A DNA stretch of 64,000 nt, from positions 1,364,001-1,428,000 of the forward strand of contig JABELC010000005.1 of assembly GCA_028455995.1 (NCBI GenBank). Reading direction: 5' to 3'. This document shows, piece after piece, positions 34,748-47,010 of the stretch. Numbering within the stretch: position 1 is the first letter of the stretch; every line of letters starts with the position of its first letter. The stretch is from Scleromitrula shiraiana (lineage: Eukaryota; Ascomycota; Leotiomycetes; Helotiales; Sclerotiniaceae). A program made the position numbers and the translations under genes. The notes below the pieces were generated by a model, which worked only from the letters and a program-made list of their open reading frames with translations, did no database searches and was not told the origin of the DNA.

Positions 34748-35829
34748 CAACATTAATGAGAAAGAGGGTTCGGAGAAGGGAAATACTAGAACTGGAGCTG
34801 AATCGAGTACTAAGGTAACTAATCACTTGGAATATCTTTTAAAAGGAGGACTAGGTCTTTTATAGATGAAGTATCCTGATGCATGAATATTGTTATACTA
34901 TATAATCAATGATAAATGATAAATGATGGTAATAATCTTCTAAGAATCATGTGTGTTTTGACAATTGCCACTTATATTAAAAAGTGTCTTTAGTACCTCG
35001 AGTCTCTAAATGGCGCTGTACTCGAGTAGTGTGGCACTAAAGGGGGGTTGAATAAACGAGCGATTTTCGTTACAGTATACCTAATCTCTCTTTCTTATTT
35101 CAATCTTTCAACGTCAACTAGTTTGGTAAGGATTGCTTTTTGTTATACTAATAATTGGATATCAAATTACTTTTTAATCCGTTCAACGTATTAATGTTTA
35201 TTATTTACTATGATTGATTTGAAATCAAATTCAAAGATACAAAGTCGAGTTAAGTGTTCGATTTTGATATGTTAATTAATACTTTTACATCTTCAATTAT
35301 TCTTTCGATATTCTTTAGTAACATATAAAACTAATATCAAATTAGTATTCAGAAAAGAATGGAATTTATTTATTTATATTTTGATATATATTTCTTTAAC
35401 AACAAATAAAATTCACATTCACATCAAAAGATAATACTAAGAATATCCATAACACCTCTGGTTAGTAAAAATCGTCAAAATCGTCAAAATCGTCCGTTTC
35501 TTTCGTACGTACACGATGAGCGGTGTTTATGACATTTACTGTATGTACGGAATGTGGTTTACAAACGCACAAGTCATCTAACTTAAAGTAGCCTTTAGGC
35601 TTAGCTGGTTAGGCTTCCTGTGAACATATTACCTATATAGGTACATAGTAGGTATGTAGTTCTACACGTTTGCGTTTGGCAGCCTGAGTCATGTCATGTC
35701 ATCTTTCTGAATGGATTGATCAATGAGGGTAGGATGGTGTATATACAGGAAGTCGGTCGTATAATGTAAGATTATAGAAGTAAGTACGTAGGGAGTATTC
35801 CAATTCTCAAATATCACCTTTTGAAAATC
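34748..35829. other. Intergenic, no gene seen
   Basis: AT-rich spacer with short repeats such as TCGTCAAAA (about 35470-35494). No coding pattern. Confidence 0.7.
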
Positions 35830-36760
35830 ATGGATATGGATAATCCTCAAGTCTATCTACCTATACCTCAGAAGAAATACATCTCGTCCATGTCCATGTC
35901 TAGACGATCAACAGCACGGAAACGTCACCTCTTTACGCTTCCTCGCGAGCTTCGAGATGAAATATACAGACTCGTTCTTATTCTCTCCTCTCACCACCGA
36001 CGAACCATCTGGCCCAACCTTGAACTTTCGCATCGTCAGCATTATTCCGATGACCTAAAGATCTAGAATGAGAATGAAAACGGGAAAATAAATCCCAAAC
36101 CCAACAATAACGACGTACTCTTGCACTCGCACGCACCAGCAAACAACTGCGCAACGAAGTCCTCGCCATCTACTATAGCGAGAACCGATTCTCGTTTTTC
36201 TCGACCGCGGAGCTGGGGAGCTGGCTGCATTCTATTGGCCCGCAAGGGAGAGTCATGATACGGAGTTTGGACTTTTTATATAGTGATAGTGAGCCGGAGT
36301 CCGAAAACCCCGAGAACGTCGAGCCGTCTTCTCCTTCTCACACCTTCGAACTCCTCGGCTCATGTAAAAACCTAAAGCACTTACGTATTGGTCTTTGGGT
36401 TCCTATTTTCAACGACATCGGGAGCTGTGAAAGTAGCAAGAATAATCCTCTTCCTCTTTTTCTTTCTCCTTCCACGCTAACACTAATACGAAGCATGCGA
36501 GCCCTCCAGCTACAGTCGCTAGAGATCAAAGAAGTGTGTAGAAATCGCGCGGTAAACGGCACGCTGGATTACTGGTGGGAGACGTGTGGGATTGTGGATC
36601 CGACTGTTTATACGGTTGGCTATCATCTTTTTGATTGCGCGTTTCCGCACGTGGGGAAGGGGGGGGGGGGGGGGAGGTTGAGATGTTTAGGCGGCAGTTG
36701 ATGGGTGGTGATGTGATGGAGGCGAGGAAGACAAGGGGAGGAGAGTAGAGGTAGAGAGAG
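35830..36760 (+). pseudogene. F-box/2EXR-like gene, frame broken, with a G16 tract
   Basis: The first piece (ATG at 35830) contains RHLFTLPRELRDEIYRLVL, the usual start of the fungal 2EXR/F-box-like domain. The second part of such a domain appears in another frame from about 36107: ALARTSKQLRNEVLAIYYSE, followed by NRFSFFSTAELGSWL, where a stop (TAA) just upstream blocks a direct join. No good acceptor was found between them, so a frameshift is likelier than an intron. The frame from 36255 runs on with FELLGSCKNLKHLRIGLWVP into a run of 16 G at 36659-36674 and ends at 36701. One extra G would instead give EVEMFRRQLMGGDVMEARK before a stop near 36750, which looks more like protein. The gene may be dead, or variable at the G tract. 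These proteins have no assigned molecular function. Confidence 0.62.
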
Positions 36761-37445
36761 ATTGAAGAATCGAGGTTCGAACGAACTGGATCAAAACCTC
36801 CATTAATTACGAGAACTTTATGTGATGTTTCAGCAGAACACACACAAAAATTGAAACCCATAACCACAAGAAAAACAAAGCAAACCAAAAAGGAAATAGG
36901 AAGGTCAAATAACAAGAAAAGTCATTCGTGCCAATAGCATTTGTAAGTTGAAAATTTATTTAATATAACATTCTTGACTATTTCATTCATTTTAGCGATA
37001 TTCACCAACTTCCTTCTATCTCTTCAGATGATCAGATCTATGTTGGAGCAAGGAAGATATTGCGGTTTCATGTTAACCCTATTTAAATGTAAATTAAAAT
37101 ATATATATGAATTTAAATATAAATTTAAAATTATTGATCGTTTCTAACTTTCAATCCCAGCCATCTCACCTTTCTCCTACCCAAAAATTCAACCTGGTAT
37201 TTAGATAATAGAGGGTTGGCGAATTCTCGTGAGCGGTTGTGATATTATTACAGCAAGGGAGACGATCTGGAGAATTATGGTTCTTGGTGTTAGTGTTAGT
37301 GTGGGTTCACTGGTCTGGTCACTGGTAGCTGGATTTCTTGGGCGTTATAGAGTATGTAATCGGTGTCATCTAAGTGGGTTTGATAACGGCTTGACGGTGC
37401 ATGATTTGAATAGAATTTGAAGTGAACGTTGACAGGCATTGTTAT
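36761..37445. other. Intergenic, no gene seen
   Basis: Spacer between the F-box-like relic (+) and the 3' end of the MFS pseudogene (-). No coding signal on either strand. Confidence 0.65.
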
Positions 37446-39084
37446 TCAACGGGTCCGGTTGAGTTTAGAATGCTTCCGTAGTCGCTCCCCATATTTCATT
37501 AGCAGTAGCGGTATTGGCATGAAAATCATCGAGACAAACCCAAGTATTGAGTTCCCCCATTCCAATCCCACCGAACTATACAGAGGTGGCCCTACAAGTG
37601 GCAAGAGTGCAGCTGAAAAATAACGCAAAATGGTCCCTCCCGCCATAGCGGAAGCAGAGTGAATCGGAAAAGCCTCCACCAGATAAGTTTCAGCGGGTAT
37701 AATCGTAGCCAATAACCCGAAAGAAACGAACCCCATTGCTATAATCGGCACTATCCAATACACATGTTCATGTGCTGTCCATCCGTAGACAAATAGTCCA
37801 ACAGGCATGCTCACAGCTCCGAGGAACATCAACGGTAATCGATGCTCTGGTTTCATCTCACCATCTTTAGCTTTTCTCTTGAGCAACCAATCCGAGGCCA
37901 CACCACATACAATGACTGCTAGAAGGCCTCCGACTCCTGTTCACAATTTGGGTTAGTCTTTTTATCAAATTCATCAGATTGTCAAATTAATGCATGAGTG
38001 TTTCACACACCTAGGCCTAGAAATGCAAGACCACTGCTGCCACGAGAAAATCCATACTCGTTCTCAAAAACCTCCGTCATCGTAGTAAGCACAATACAAA
38101 GATAGCCACACACTAATACCATGTATACAGAAAGCACGAGAATAATAGGTGATGAAAACAGCATCCACCGTGGCCGAATCATCGATTCTTGAAAAACAGA
38201 TACTGCTGAGATATTGCCAATTTTCTTCTCTTCTCGACCTTTTTTCTTCAAAATTTTCGGCATAAGTCTCCCTGAAAATCACCAAGAAGGCCACTTCAAA
38301 TACTCCAGTAACAATAGCAATAACCCAAAAGCACCACCTCCATCCAATCGCTTCGGTCAAGTAACCTTCAACAATCGGTGCAGCTAGCGGTCCAATAGTA
38401 GGACCAAAAATGGTAATCGCCATTACACCCCCTCTTTGTTCCTGTACAAACATATCGCCGATAATACATGGACCCAGAACCACACTCGCAACTACGAAAC
38501 CGTTCAGCCAGCGAAAAGCTATGAGCATTCCCATATCAACTCTCAAAGCGCAGGCAACCGAAAAAAGTGCAAATATGATGTTGGCGATATGATAGACGGG
38601 GCGACGGCCATATAATTCTGACAATGGTCCAATAAACAGGGGGCTGATTGCTTCGCCGGCTTCCCATATCGAAACTAGTATCACAACATATAATTGATTG
38701 TCGGTTTTGAAATCACGCAAAATTTCTGGGGCAGCAGGTGTACATGTGAGTGTAGCGAAAGTACTTTCAATTGTATTAGTGATGACTAGTTCGTGCGAGC
38801 AAAACCCCACCGGAAATCGGGAACACTCACGCTATCGTTGTCATTATTGATGTAGATGCCACAATTGTCCATTTAACTTTTGCTGGCCAATTCAAAGGAT
38901 TTGATTGGTCTTCTGGGCCTTTAACGCCGTCATATCCAATGTCATTTTTAGTATCATCCATCAACTTATCATTGTGTATAGTGTCTGAATTTTCTTCGGT
39001 TTGGGCTGAAATCTTAAGATGGTTGATGGCAACTTCGTCGTTGATTGTGTAGCTATCCCTAGCGGCACTGATGCAGAGCCACAA
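37446..39084 (-). pseudogene. Frameshifted DHA1-family MFS transporter (polyamine/drug type)
   Basis: Conserved sequence runs from NPLNWPAKVKWTIVA through TFATLTCTPAAPEIL, GPLSELYGRRPVYHIAN (motif A), FRWLNGFVVASVVLGP, a motif C-like GPTIGPLAAPIVEGYL, GWRWCFW, and on to GLLATIIPAETYLVEAF and the C terminus. Introns at 38764-38830 and 37937-38010 fit. Near 38257-38265 one base is missing: the family sequence ETYAPKIL is split between frames ending ETYAENF and beginning PKILKKKGREEK. The first frame then runs 60 residues into a stop. An in-frame ATG is at 38961 (MDDTKND); the frame is open to 39084 without an ATG, and an ATG at 39119 lies in another frame, hinting at a second lesion. Members of this group export polyamines or drugs. 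The lesion may be strain-specific or an assembly error. Confidence 0.85.
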
Positions 39085-39427
39085 TAAATGTGCCCTTCGG
39101 ATGTATCTATACTACCCATAGGCTACTAGCAAGCATACGTAAGGTTACATCTCTTATCTTGATACCTACCACCTTGCTTTCAACTAATCTTCTAGTGGTC
39201 AAATCATGCTTGTTGGTATGTTGGTGAGATGCTGGCATCCCGTACTTTAGAATTCTGCGCGGAAATTCAGGCCAATACACAATCTACTGCAGAATGGTGG
39301 ATCATTATTCAATTACTGTGGAAGAACGAACGCAATCACAAAATATCAAATGATATACAGAAAATCGTTTGGTTGAGAACTTATCGCCGTTCGTATTGTA
39401 CTCGAAATAATCAGTGTCAAAGGAGGA

Positions 39428-41156
39428 TTACACATCGAATGCTACCTTGCCTGCATTCCAGCTCTCTATCTGCAATTTATGCTGTTCTACGAATCTTTCT
39501 TCAGGATCTCGATTTAATATACTTCTGAACTCTCGTGCAAATTTTACTAAAACATAAACACATTCGTGCAGCACCATTTGCTGCGCAGGACAAACTCGTT
39601 CCCCGGTTGAAAACGGAATGTATGCTCGAGATTGTCTCGTTTCTAGCTTTCCCCACCGCTCAGGTTTGAATTCTGAGGCATCAGATCCCCATATATCTGG
39701 ATCGATATGCACGGATATGAATATGTAGTTTATCTCGGTTCCGCAGGTAACTAACATCGGATCTTTTCCATTTGGGCCTCCTCCAGTTGGTAGGATGCAA
39801 TTTTCGCCACATGAGCGTATGCTTCTCCTGGATGGAGCAAGTATTCGTAAACCTTTGGTGTTTTGGTTTAGTACGAACAAACATAGATGTGATAATTTAG
39901 AGAGCGAGCCCAATTTCGTTCACAACTGCTTTTGCATATTTCAATTCATAGGTAAGAGGTCCATCATAACTCGATACCTCATCATGAAGCCGACCCCACA
40001 CCGCAGGATGTCTAGCCAAATTAAAGAAAACATTACCAATGGTAATAGCAGTCTGATCTCTCGCTGGAAGGAAATCACTGAGCGACTGAGAACGTAGATA
40101 GATGCGGTCTTGCGTTGTCTTCAGCATTTCATCCAGAAGAACATATCGTTTGCTCGGGCTATCAGCACTAATTGGACTAGATTTGTCCTTCGTCTTTGCT
40201 ATCGCCCTCTCAATCTGCCAGTCAATAAAGGCATAAACCTTATCGCGAGCCTTCCTCCAGCCCCTATCTAAGCTTTGCAGGAACGCGAATCTTCCCAACG
40301 CCACCCTCAAGCCTATCCCCTGCAAAGCTAAATCAAAGGCAGCAAGAAAGTTTTCCGCATCGAACTGGATTTTTGCCCGGTTCTAGGGTATTGACTGAGT
40401 TGCCGAAGATGAACGCCATGGAGGTATCGAGGAACTATCTCAATTAGACCCGCCAACTTCTGTTATTGGAGATATCTTACAAGCCGTTTGAGAAGGGGCA
40501 ACAAATCAACAGTGGTACCATCATGAGGTATCAGAGCCAGCAAGATATCTATGCGAGCCTCGAGGAATTCTAGATTCGATATCTGGGCTCTAGCAAATAT
40601 TGGCTTTTTAACATGTCGTGCCTGTTCTCATTCCAATCCATCTACATTAAAAATCCCCCGTCCTAGAAAACACTCTGTAGCAGGGAGTCTGGAAGGCTCT
40701 ACTATGAATTTTTTCTGCGATCTAACAAGGATGGTGTGTATGTTGTCCGCATCCATTTTTGCATATAGCTTTTTGGCCCCGGCTATTGGCTTCAAAAGTC
40801 TTGCCATATTAACCAAATAAAGATTGGAAAAATGTAAAATTATTCCCATTCGTGATGCTTCTGACAACTCCAACAAATAAATCAATGCCCCAGTGGAGTG
40901 GCCGCGAACAACCATATTTTCGCCGAATTTTCCCCTCTCTGATACTCTGGACTATCTTTCTCAGGACTTGAGATATGGTGATGGCAACCACCGCGTACAG
41001 TGCTACCATTGATTTCCATGTTTGTGTATTAAAAGCTAGATAATCAAAGATTGGATGCTGAGGTACGTACTTAACTGAGTATCTAGTATTTAAACAGTTT
41101 GGTAACAGGCTACTCTGAACTGCCGATTCTATAGTACTACTGGCGATTGTTTGCAA
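39428..41156 (-). pseudogene. Decayed cytochrome P450, CYP52-like
   Basis: Fragments of one P450 lie in order but in different frames: RKYGCSRPLHWGIDLFVGVV (40.9-41.1 kb), IVEPSRLPATECFLGRGIFN (about 40.65 kb), FLDTSMAFIFGNSVNTL (about 40.4 kb), FDAENFLAAFDLALQGIGLR (about 40.3 kb), the I-helix FLPARDQTAITIGNVFFNLA (about 40.05 kb), and the haem loop PFSTGERVCPAQQMVLHE (about 39.6 kb). After GRGIFNVDGLE a TGA replaces the expected W. At least three further frame changes occur. The K-helix ExxR is lost: VVNEI is followed by unrelated sequence. CYP52 enzymes hydroxylate alkanes and fatty acids. With several independent lesions the gene cannot be functional. It sits next to the broken MFS gene on the same strand. 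Confidence 0.88.
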
Positions 41157-42232
41157 GTGTTGGAAGAAAAAACTACTTTTCTCAAGCGGTCAAGTATGAT
41201 AAGTTGGTTGGTGACGTAGTCATCTCGGAGAAGAATACAATTAAAAGCTAGGTACTTCTATACTATAATTCTTCAACACATACAGGTGAGACGACCCAAA
41301 CTGTCGGTACCTTATCTTTATGCCTGAACCAACTTTGGTATAGTGTCATGTATATGGTTCCTATTTAGGACGATAATCCCGAACATTTCCAAGGTCACAA
41401 CGCTAACGAACATCATGCAACAACTCATCACATTGCAACGTTGTTGTAGCTTGTTTGCAAAGATATGTTTTTGTATGAAAATGGCGATTCATTAACATCG
41501 CAGTAATACTGCAAGAGAATTACTGGGACGCAGCAGAACATTTCAAAGGAGTTTCAAAAATATATATGTATCTTTGTAGGGAGGAAATCAGGGCTATCAA
41601 AGCAATCCAATTGATTTCCATCTCGCCAGGCCATGTAGAGATTCGTTAGAATATAGCCCAAAAGCCGAACCGTAGCTTGGGTACTTAGCACATGTAACAA
41701 TCAAACACGGACACTAGCCCACACATCATCGCTTCAATGCCTTCAGAGCTTGAAGAAAGCAAATCGAAAATTTGAAATCGGGTGCCATACTCCCATAATC
41801 CTACAGCACGGTCGTCCATCACACATGGCGATCCAATTTCTGATGTCCCTGAACCTTACAATATGTGTGAACCAAAGATCTGATGTGGAAGATATCAAAC
41901 ATAGGCTCCGGGCAAACACTGGGAGTATCGAGATGTAAAAATTACAAAGATCATACACCCTTAATAGAGAGCCCAAATTTATTGATATAGATTGGATTTT
42001 ACTGAAGAACAGTGACTCGGCATTCAATATGCATACATTATTTCAAAAATATGAGAAAGAGAACAGACTCACCTCATACACTTAGATTAATCTGGCTGAG
42101 ATAACCATCCCAGAGGAGATTAAGAAGGAAAGAACAAGAGTTTTGGAGTTGAGAACCAAACCCACGCAATAACATTACAATATCACAGCAAATCTCCTTG
42201 TCATATCCTATCATCAATGCCATAACCCATCT
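41157..42232. other. Intergenic, no gene seen
   Basis: About 1.1 kb without codon structure on either strand, between the P450 relic and the 3' end of the SHMT gene. Confidence 0.65.
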
Positions 42233-44012
42233 TTAACTACTCTCCTCCCAAGGTAGCGAGAATGTGCCAACCCATTCCTCAACCTCACTTCTCAATTGTA
42301 CAATTTCTCTCTCATTTTCGCCTTCTCCAAGGTATTCCAGGAAAGCCTTAATGCTACCTGGGTTCTTCCTTCCCTTAGCCTCTGCTGCTTCTCTGGCGGT
42401 TTTATCTAGACGTTGAGTTATCGTTACAGCTCTATTTACAACATCTGCCACACGAACGAAGTCATCTGGTTGGAAACCTCGGGTGGTCATGGCGGGTGTA
42501 CCCATTCGTAATCCACCAGGTTTGAGAGCGGATTTATCACCAGGTACCGTATTCTTATTTGAGGCTACACCAACGAGTTCGAGAACACGTTCGACTCGCG
42601 CACCATCGACACCTTGAGGCTTCAAGTCAATGAGGACAAGGTGATTGTCAGTACCACCAGAAACGATAGAATAACCTAGACCACCTTTGTCTTTGGGATC
42701 ACCCAGACGCTTAGCAAATGCTTTTGCATTGAGCAGGACCGCTTCTTGGTAGGCTCTAAATTCGTCGCTTTGTGCTTGTTTCAAAGCAACCGCTAACGCA
42801 GTAATAGTATGGTTGTGAGGACCTCCTTGATGGCCTGGAAAAACTGATGCATTGATGGGATCCTCAAGGTTCCACATCTCTTGTTCTTTTGTCTTTGGAT
42901 TGACTCTCCTTACTCCCTTTCTGAAGAAAATCATAGCACCACGAGGGCCTCGGAGTGACTTGTGTGTAGTTGTCGTAACCACATCAGCGTATTCAAAAGG
43001 TGTAGGAATTACCTTTGCTGCAACAAGACCGGAGATATGTGCCATATCAGCCAAAAGATATGCGCCGACCTTATCCGCAATTTCACGCATACGCTGGTAC
43101 TCAATTAGTCTACTATATGCAGATGTACCCGCAACGATGAGTTTCGGCCTATATAATGTAGCGAGTTCCTCCAATTTAGCGTAGTCGATAAGTCCGGTCG
43201 ATTCGTCTAATCGATATGGCATAGTTTCAAAGTATTTCGAGATGGCAGATATCTTTTTGGTGGGTGTTTGATATCCATGGGAAAGATGACCACCATGTGG
43301 TAAGTCTAAACCCATGATTCTATCATGTGCGTTGAGGAGCGCCGAGTATGCATAAAGGTTTGCTGGAGATCCGGATAATGCTACAGATCATGTTAGTAAG
43401 ATTTCCAGACATCAGATATAAGATTTACGTTGAACATTAACACCCCATTCTGACTCCTTCAGACCGAATGTCTGGAGGGCACGGCTTTGACATAACCTCT
43501 CAGATTCATCGATAAATTCATTCCCTCCATAATATCTTGCCCCCGGATATCCTTCAGAATATTTATCTGCCCAAAAGTCAGTATTGACTCATCCCCCACT
43601 TCACGCATATACATACTCTGCATAACACTTCCTAATGCATCCAGAACAGCTTGTGATGTAAAGTTTTCAGAAGGAATGAGGTTGATAAAATGTTTTTGCC
43701 TTCGTTTTTCCTATACGTCAATGATTTTAGCCTCTGTGAGGTTTATATATGGAGGAATTGTGTCGTACATTTTGTAGGATGCTGAAGACTGCTGGATCTG
43801 CGTGTTCGAGGTCTGCTGCGAGTAACTACATTTAAAGAATCAGTTAGTATCCATAATCCAGAATCAATTGACTAAATTCGTACCTTTTGTTGACTCTCCG
43901 CAGTCATACGACTACTAGTCGCATTTCTTCTAACACCACAGATTGGAACTGCCACTCTATTTGCAGTGGCAGCCCTGAAGACGGATCTCGAAGCCCCTTT
44001 TAATAGAGACAT
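42233..44012 (-). CDS. Serine hydroxymethyltransferase, mitochondrial type
   Basis: PLP enzyme interconverting serine and glycine with one-carbon transfer to tetrahydrofolate. Five exons: 44012-43884, 43825-43769, 43710-43617, 43566-43429 and 43380-42233, giving 521 aa. The first ~35 residues (MSLLKGASRSVFRAATANRV) are Arg/Ala/Ser-rich without acids, a mitochondrial presequence, so this is the SHM1-type rather than the cytosolic paralogue. INLIPSENFTS, YSEGYPGARYYGGNEFID, GLDLPHGGHLSHGYQTP and LLADMAHISGLVAA are all intact. The PLP-binding lysine is K280 in VTTTTHKSLRGPRG. Its Lys-His-Thr context and length match the family. Introns are 48-58 bp. A TGAGTCA motif lies 53 bp upstream of the start on this strand. 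Confidence 0.97.
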
Positions 44013-45614
44013 GACTTCCTATATGATCAATTAATCGTACAATTCCCTTATCGAATCCAAATAATGACTCACCACTTCAAGTTTTGAGCAATTGCTTGAA
44101 ATCAAACTAAAGCTTTGTTCATCTATGAAAATTGACTCGTACCACATCAAAATTCCCCGCCATTTGAGATAAACGCGCTAATGCTCAATAGGTAAAGCGT
44201 CTTAACTCGAACTGTCGCACCTAAGGAGCCCCCCCTGGAGGGATTGATATCATAAATTGCGAATTCACATCCTATCTCGAATCTTCTTCTTCTTCTTCTT
44301 CTTCTCCTCCTCCTCCTCTCTCTCCTTACACAACTAAAATGGAGATGAGGAGTAGCTATTATTTTGACAGATGCAGATCTCTTTGAAAGAAGGGCGATGT
44401 TGATATGTCTTGAGCTCACATAACCACCACTTCAGGGACAATGTGTAAATATCTGATCCATTAGACTGTATAGTTGTTGTCATTTGTTTATTCTAATATG
44501 TTTTTGTATTGTGTTATGTTATGTTATTCCTATTTTCACTTGCACGCTTACGATCCTCCAATTCGATGTTCCTATTACTCGTTTTCTCTCTTCAATTTGA
44601 TCTTTTTGAACCTTTCTCTATACCCGTTTATTTGATAATTATTTCCTTACAATGGAGTAAATCAAATTAGTTATGGAAGTAGAGGCTGTTCTCATGCACA
44701 CATTTGTACTAATAGTTTCTTGCTATGAAATCTACCTTGGGATACTTACTTTTGCGTCGTGCTGGAGGTTCACTTCACTTATGTTTTATTCCCTTCATTT
44801 TAAATCAATTATAGAAGAAAATATAATCAGAAATGATACATTTATGTATAACAGAAGACGCCAAAGAAAAACAAATGTTGAATACCTTCGAACAAATTGT
44901 CAGCCATCAATATTGATGGTACTTATGTAGTAGTGTTAGATACAATACAATGACGTAGAAGCTAGCAATTTGATCATACCGTGATTGATAATCCAATTAA
45001 GAAACATCGAAGTCTTTATCGCCAAAACCTCACGAAAAGGGCATATATTGATAGTTACTATGTAGATGTATAGATAGATAGAAATACGCAGATGCAAAAG
45101 ATTGGCGGATGACATGTTCTGAAACGATTGCAATTGAGACGCTAACCCCCCGACTCTGGTATGCTATTGAGAAACTTACCATGAAACAAACTACCATTAG
45201 AAAAAACCCAATACTTAGAATGGGGAAAGTTATCTGGTATATGCTACTAACAAGGCAGTCGATCGAATGCAATCGAGTTACTTCTCACACCCAGCAATCG
45301 ATATATGCCAATTTCAATATAAAGTTTCAATCCAACTTAGAATCTCGGAGTATATTGGGCAGAATGTAAATGCAATTGTCACTGAAGAATGGTATCATGA
45401 GGGACTGAGCCAATATCGTTTACACGTATGAACCGTCTGATTGGAAAAACCGATGAACACCGAAGAAATCTTGAGTGTGAAAGATCATGATACCATTGCC
45501 CGTGCGATAATGCAAAATGCCAATAAAGGACATCAAAAGCAACCGGCCAGTATTATAAACCTTGCCAGATACACTCCACTTGCCACCACGCTACCACCTC
45601 AAAAACCCAACCCT
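44013..45614. other. Intergenic, SHMT promoter side, no further gene seen
   Basis: The SHMT leader and promoter come first, with TGACTCA at 44065-44071 and a CTT/CTC run at about 44283-44325. The remaining ~1.2 kb up to RPL19 has scattered open frames without motifs or codon bias. Confidence 0.6.
44065..44071. promoter_or_regulatory. TGACTCA (Gcn4/CpcA-type consensus) upstream of SHMT
   Basis: A perfect copy of the palindromic bZIP consensus 53 bp upstream of the SHMT start codon. It may lie in the 5' UTR or the core promoter. Amino-acid starvation control of one-carbon genes is known for Gcn4; its use here is inferred. Confidence 0.35.
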
Positions 45615-46479
45615 TTACTTTGTCTCAGTCTCCTCTTCCTCGCCGAACTGAGCTGCCTTCTTGGCCTGGTTACGTTCTTGTTTTCTCTCACGGGCAGCCT
45701 TGGTCTTCGCACGCTTAGCGTCCATCTCCTCCTTCAAGAGTCTCTCGCGTGCCTTCTCAGCCTTGGCTCTGTGGATCTGTTTCAATTCGTCAGTTCCTGA
45801 CTCCAAATACTCAACAATAATTTAATAACTTACGTGCTCAACCAAAGCACGCTTGTGCTTGAAGGTGTTACCCTTGCTGAGATGGTAAAGTTCGTGGTAA
45901 AGATGTTTGTCGATCTTGCCACTGGCACGATACTTAACCAAAAGACGTCTGAGGACTCTTAGACGGCGCATCCAAACGACTTGGCTATAAATCAATCAGT
46001 CCTATGTCCTCTCCCAACATTATTCCCAAATATTTTTGTCCTTCGAATCGGGTGGCGTTGCGTACCTTGGCATACGGGCATCGGCGGTACCCTTTCTCTT
46101 ACCGAAACCACGGTGTCTACCAATTCTTCGTGCGGCAGTGAGTTCACGAGCGCGGGCGCGAGAGTGCATGGTGACTGGCTTGCGGATGATGAGGCCATCA
46201 CTGACGAGTTTGCGGATGGTTTGACGGGAGTTGGCGTTGGAGATTTCGCTGGTCTCGTTGGGGTCGAGCCAGATCTTGCGTTTTCCGCAACCGACGACGG
46301 AGGCCGCCAGACGCTTCTGGGTTCGGAGATTGACCCTATCGTGATAAATTTGAGTCAGCTTTTGATGTTATAGAGTCATGACGCTTCGATCGTTTCAGGG
46401 GATCCGCAGCGCAACTAAATGAACCGCAACTGATGGATTGAAAAAAATGAGAATAGCTAGCAACAGCATGAGCTTACAT
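45615..46479 (-). CDS. RPL19: 60S ribosomal protein L19 (eL19)
   Basis: Large-subunit protein at the 60S-40S interface. Exons 46479-46478 (2 bp), 46335-46066, 45984-45834 and 45776-45615 give 194 aa. The first exon holds only the A and T of the start codon; the G follows a 142-bp intron, restoring MVNLRTQKRLAASVVGCGKR. Conserved blocks KIWLDPNETSEISNANSRQT, RARARELTAARRIGRHRGFG, KRKGTADARMPSQVVWMRRL and LYHELYHLSKGNTFKHKRAL are all intact. The C-terminal helix (residues about 142-194) is the usual highly basic extension (RAKAEKARERLLKEEM), ending in an acidic tail. Length matches fungal eL19 (about 189-195). The long first intron is typical of ribosomal protein genes. Confidence 0.96.
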
Positions 46480-47010
46480 CTTGACTGAATTCGATGTCGT
46501 CGGGGGTGGTCGTCGGGTATTGTCGATTGTCGATATGTCGTTGGTGTCTACAGAGGTTGAGGGGAAGTTTTTCGGCTGTGTTTCCACTAGCTGACTAATC
46601 GTCAAAATCGGGGCTTTGTGCCCTACACTCAATTTTCTCCAAAAGAGAAAAAAAGAAAATCGATGAAATACCAAATTTGAGAAGAAAACCTCTCACAAAG
46701 TCAACGAGTAAATATTCAGGTATTTTCTCAAGCTGGGCAAAGTTATCAAATATCATAGTAATTAAAACACATAATTCTTAAAGACGTCAAGACAAGGAAT
46801 GGGTTGAAACCCTTATTTCTTGACCAATCACGTGAACATATTAGTACCTTCAATTGCTACCTCATCTGGAGGAGAGAGTGTATCAATTATCAAGACAGAG
46901 AAAAGAGTGCAGTTAGATTTTGTATGAATTATGTCATTCACTGTTTATGATATCTATCAACGTTCAATTCGTTTGTACTTATTTTCGTCGCATTTGAGAC
47001 ACATTCCTCC
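46480..47010. promoter_or_regulatory. RPL19 promoter and GCN1 3' flank
   Basis: A 531-bp spacer between two genes on the same strand. It contains the RPL19 5' leader and promoter and the end of the GCN1 transcript. No extra gene was seen. Confidence 0.5.

Noticed and set aside
44147..44419. 90-aa frame with an Arg run upstream of SHMT
   Set aside because: The Arg run is a translated CTT/CTC repeat; this is SHMT promoter sequence.
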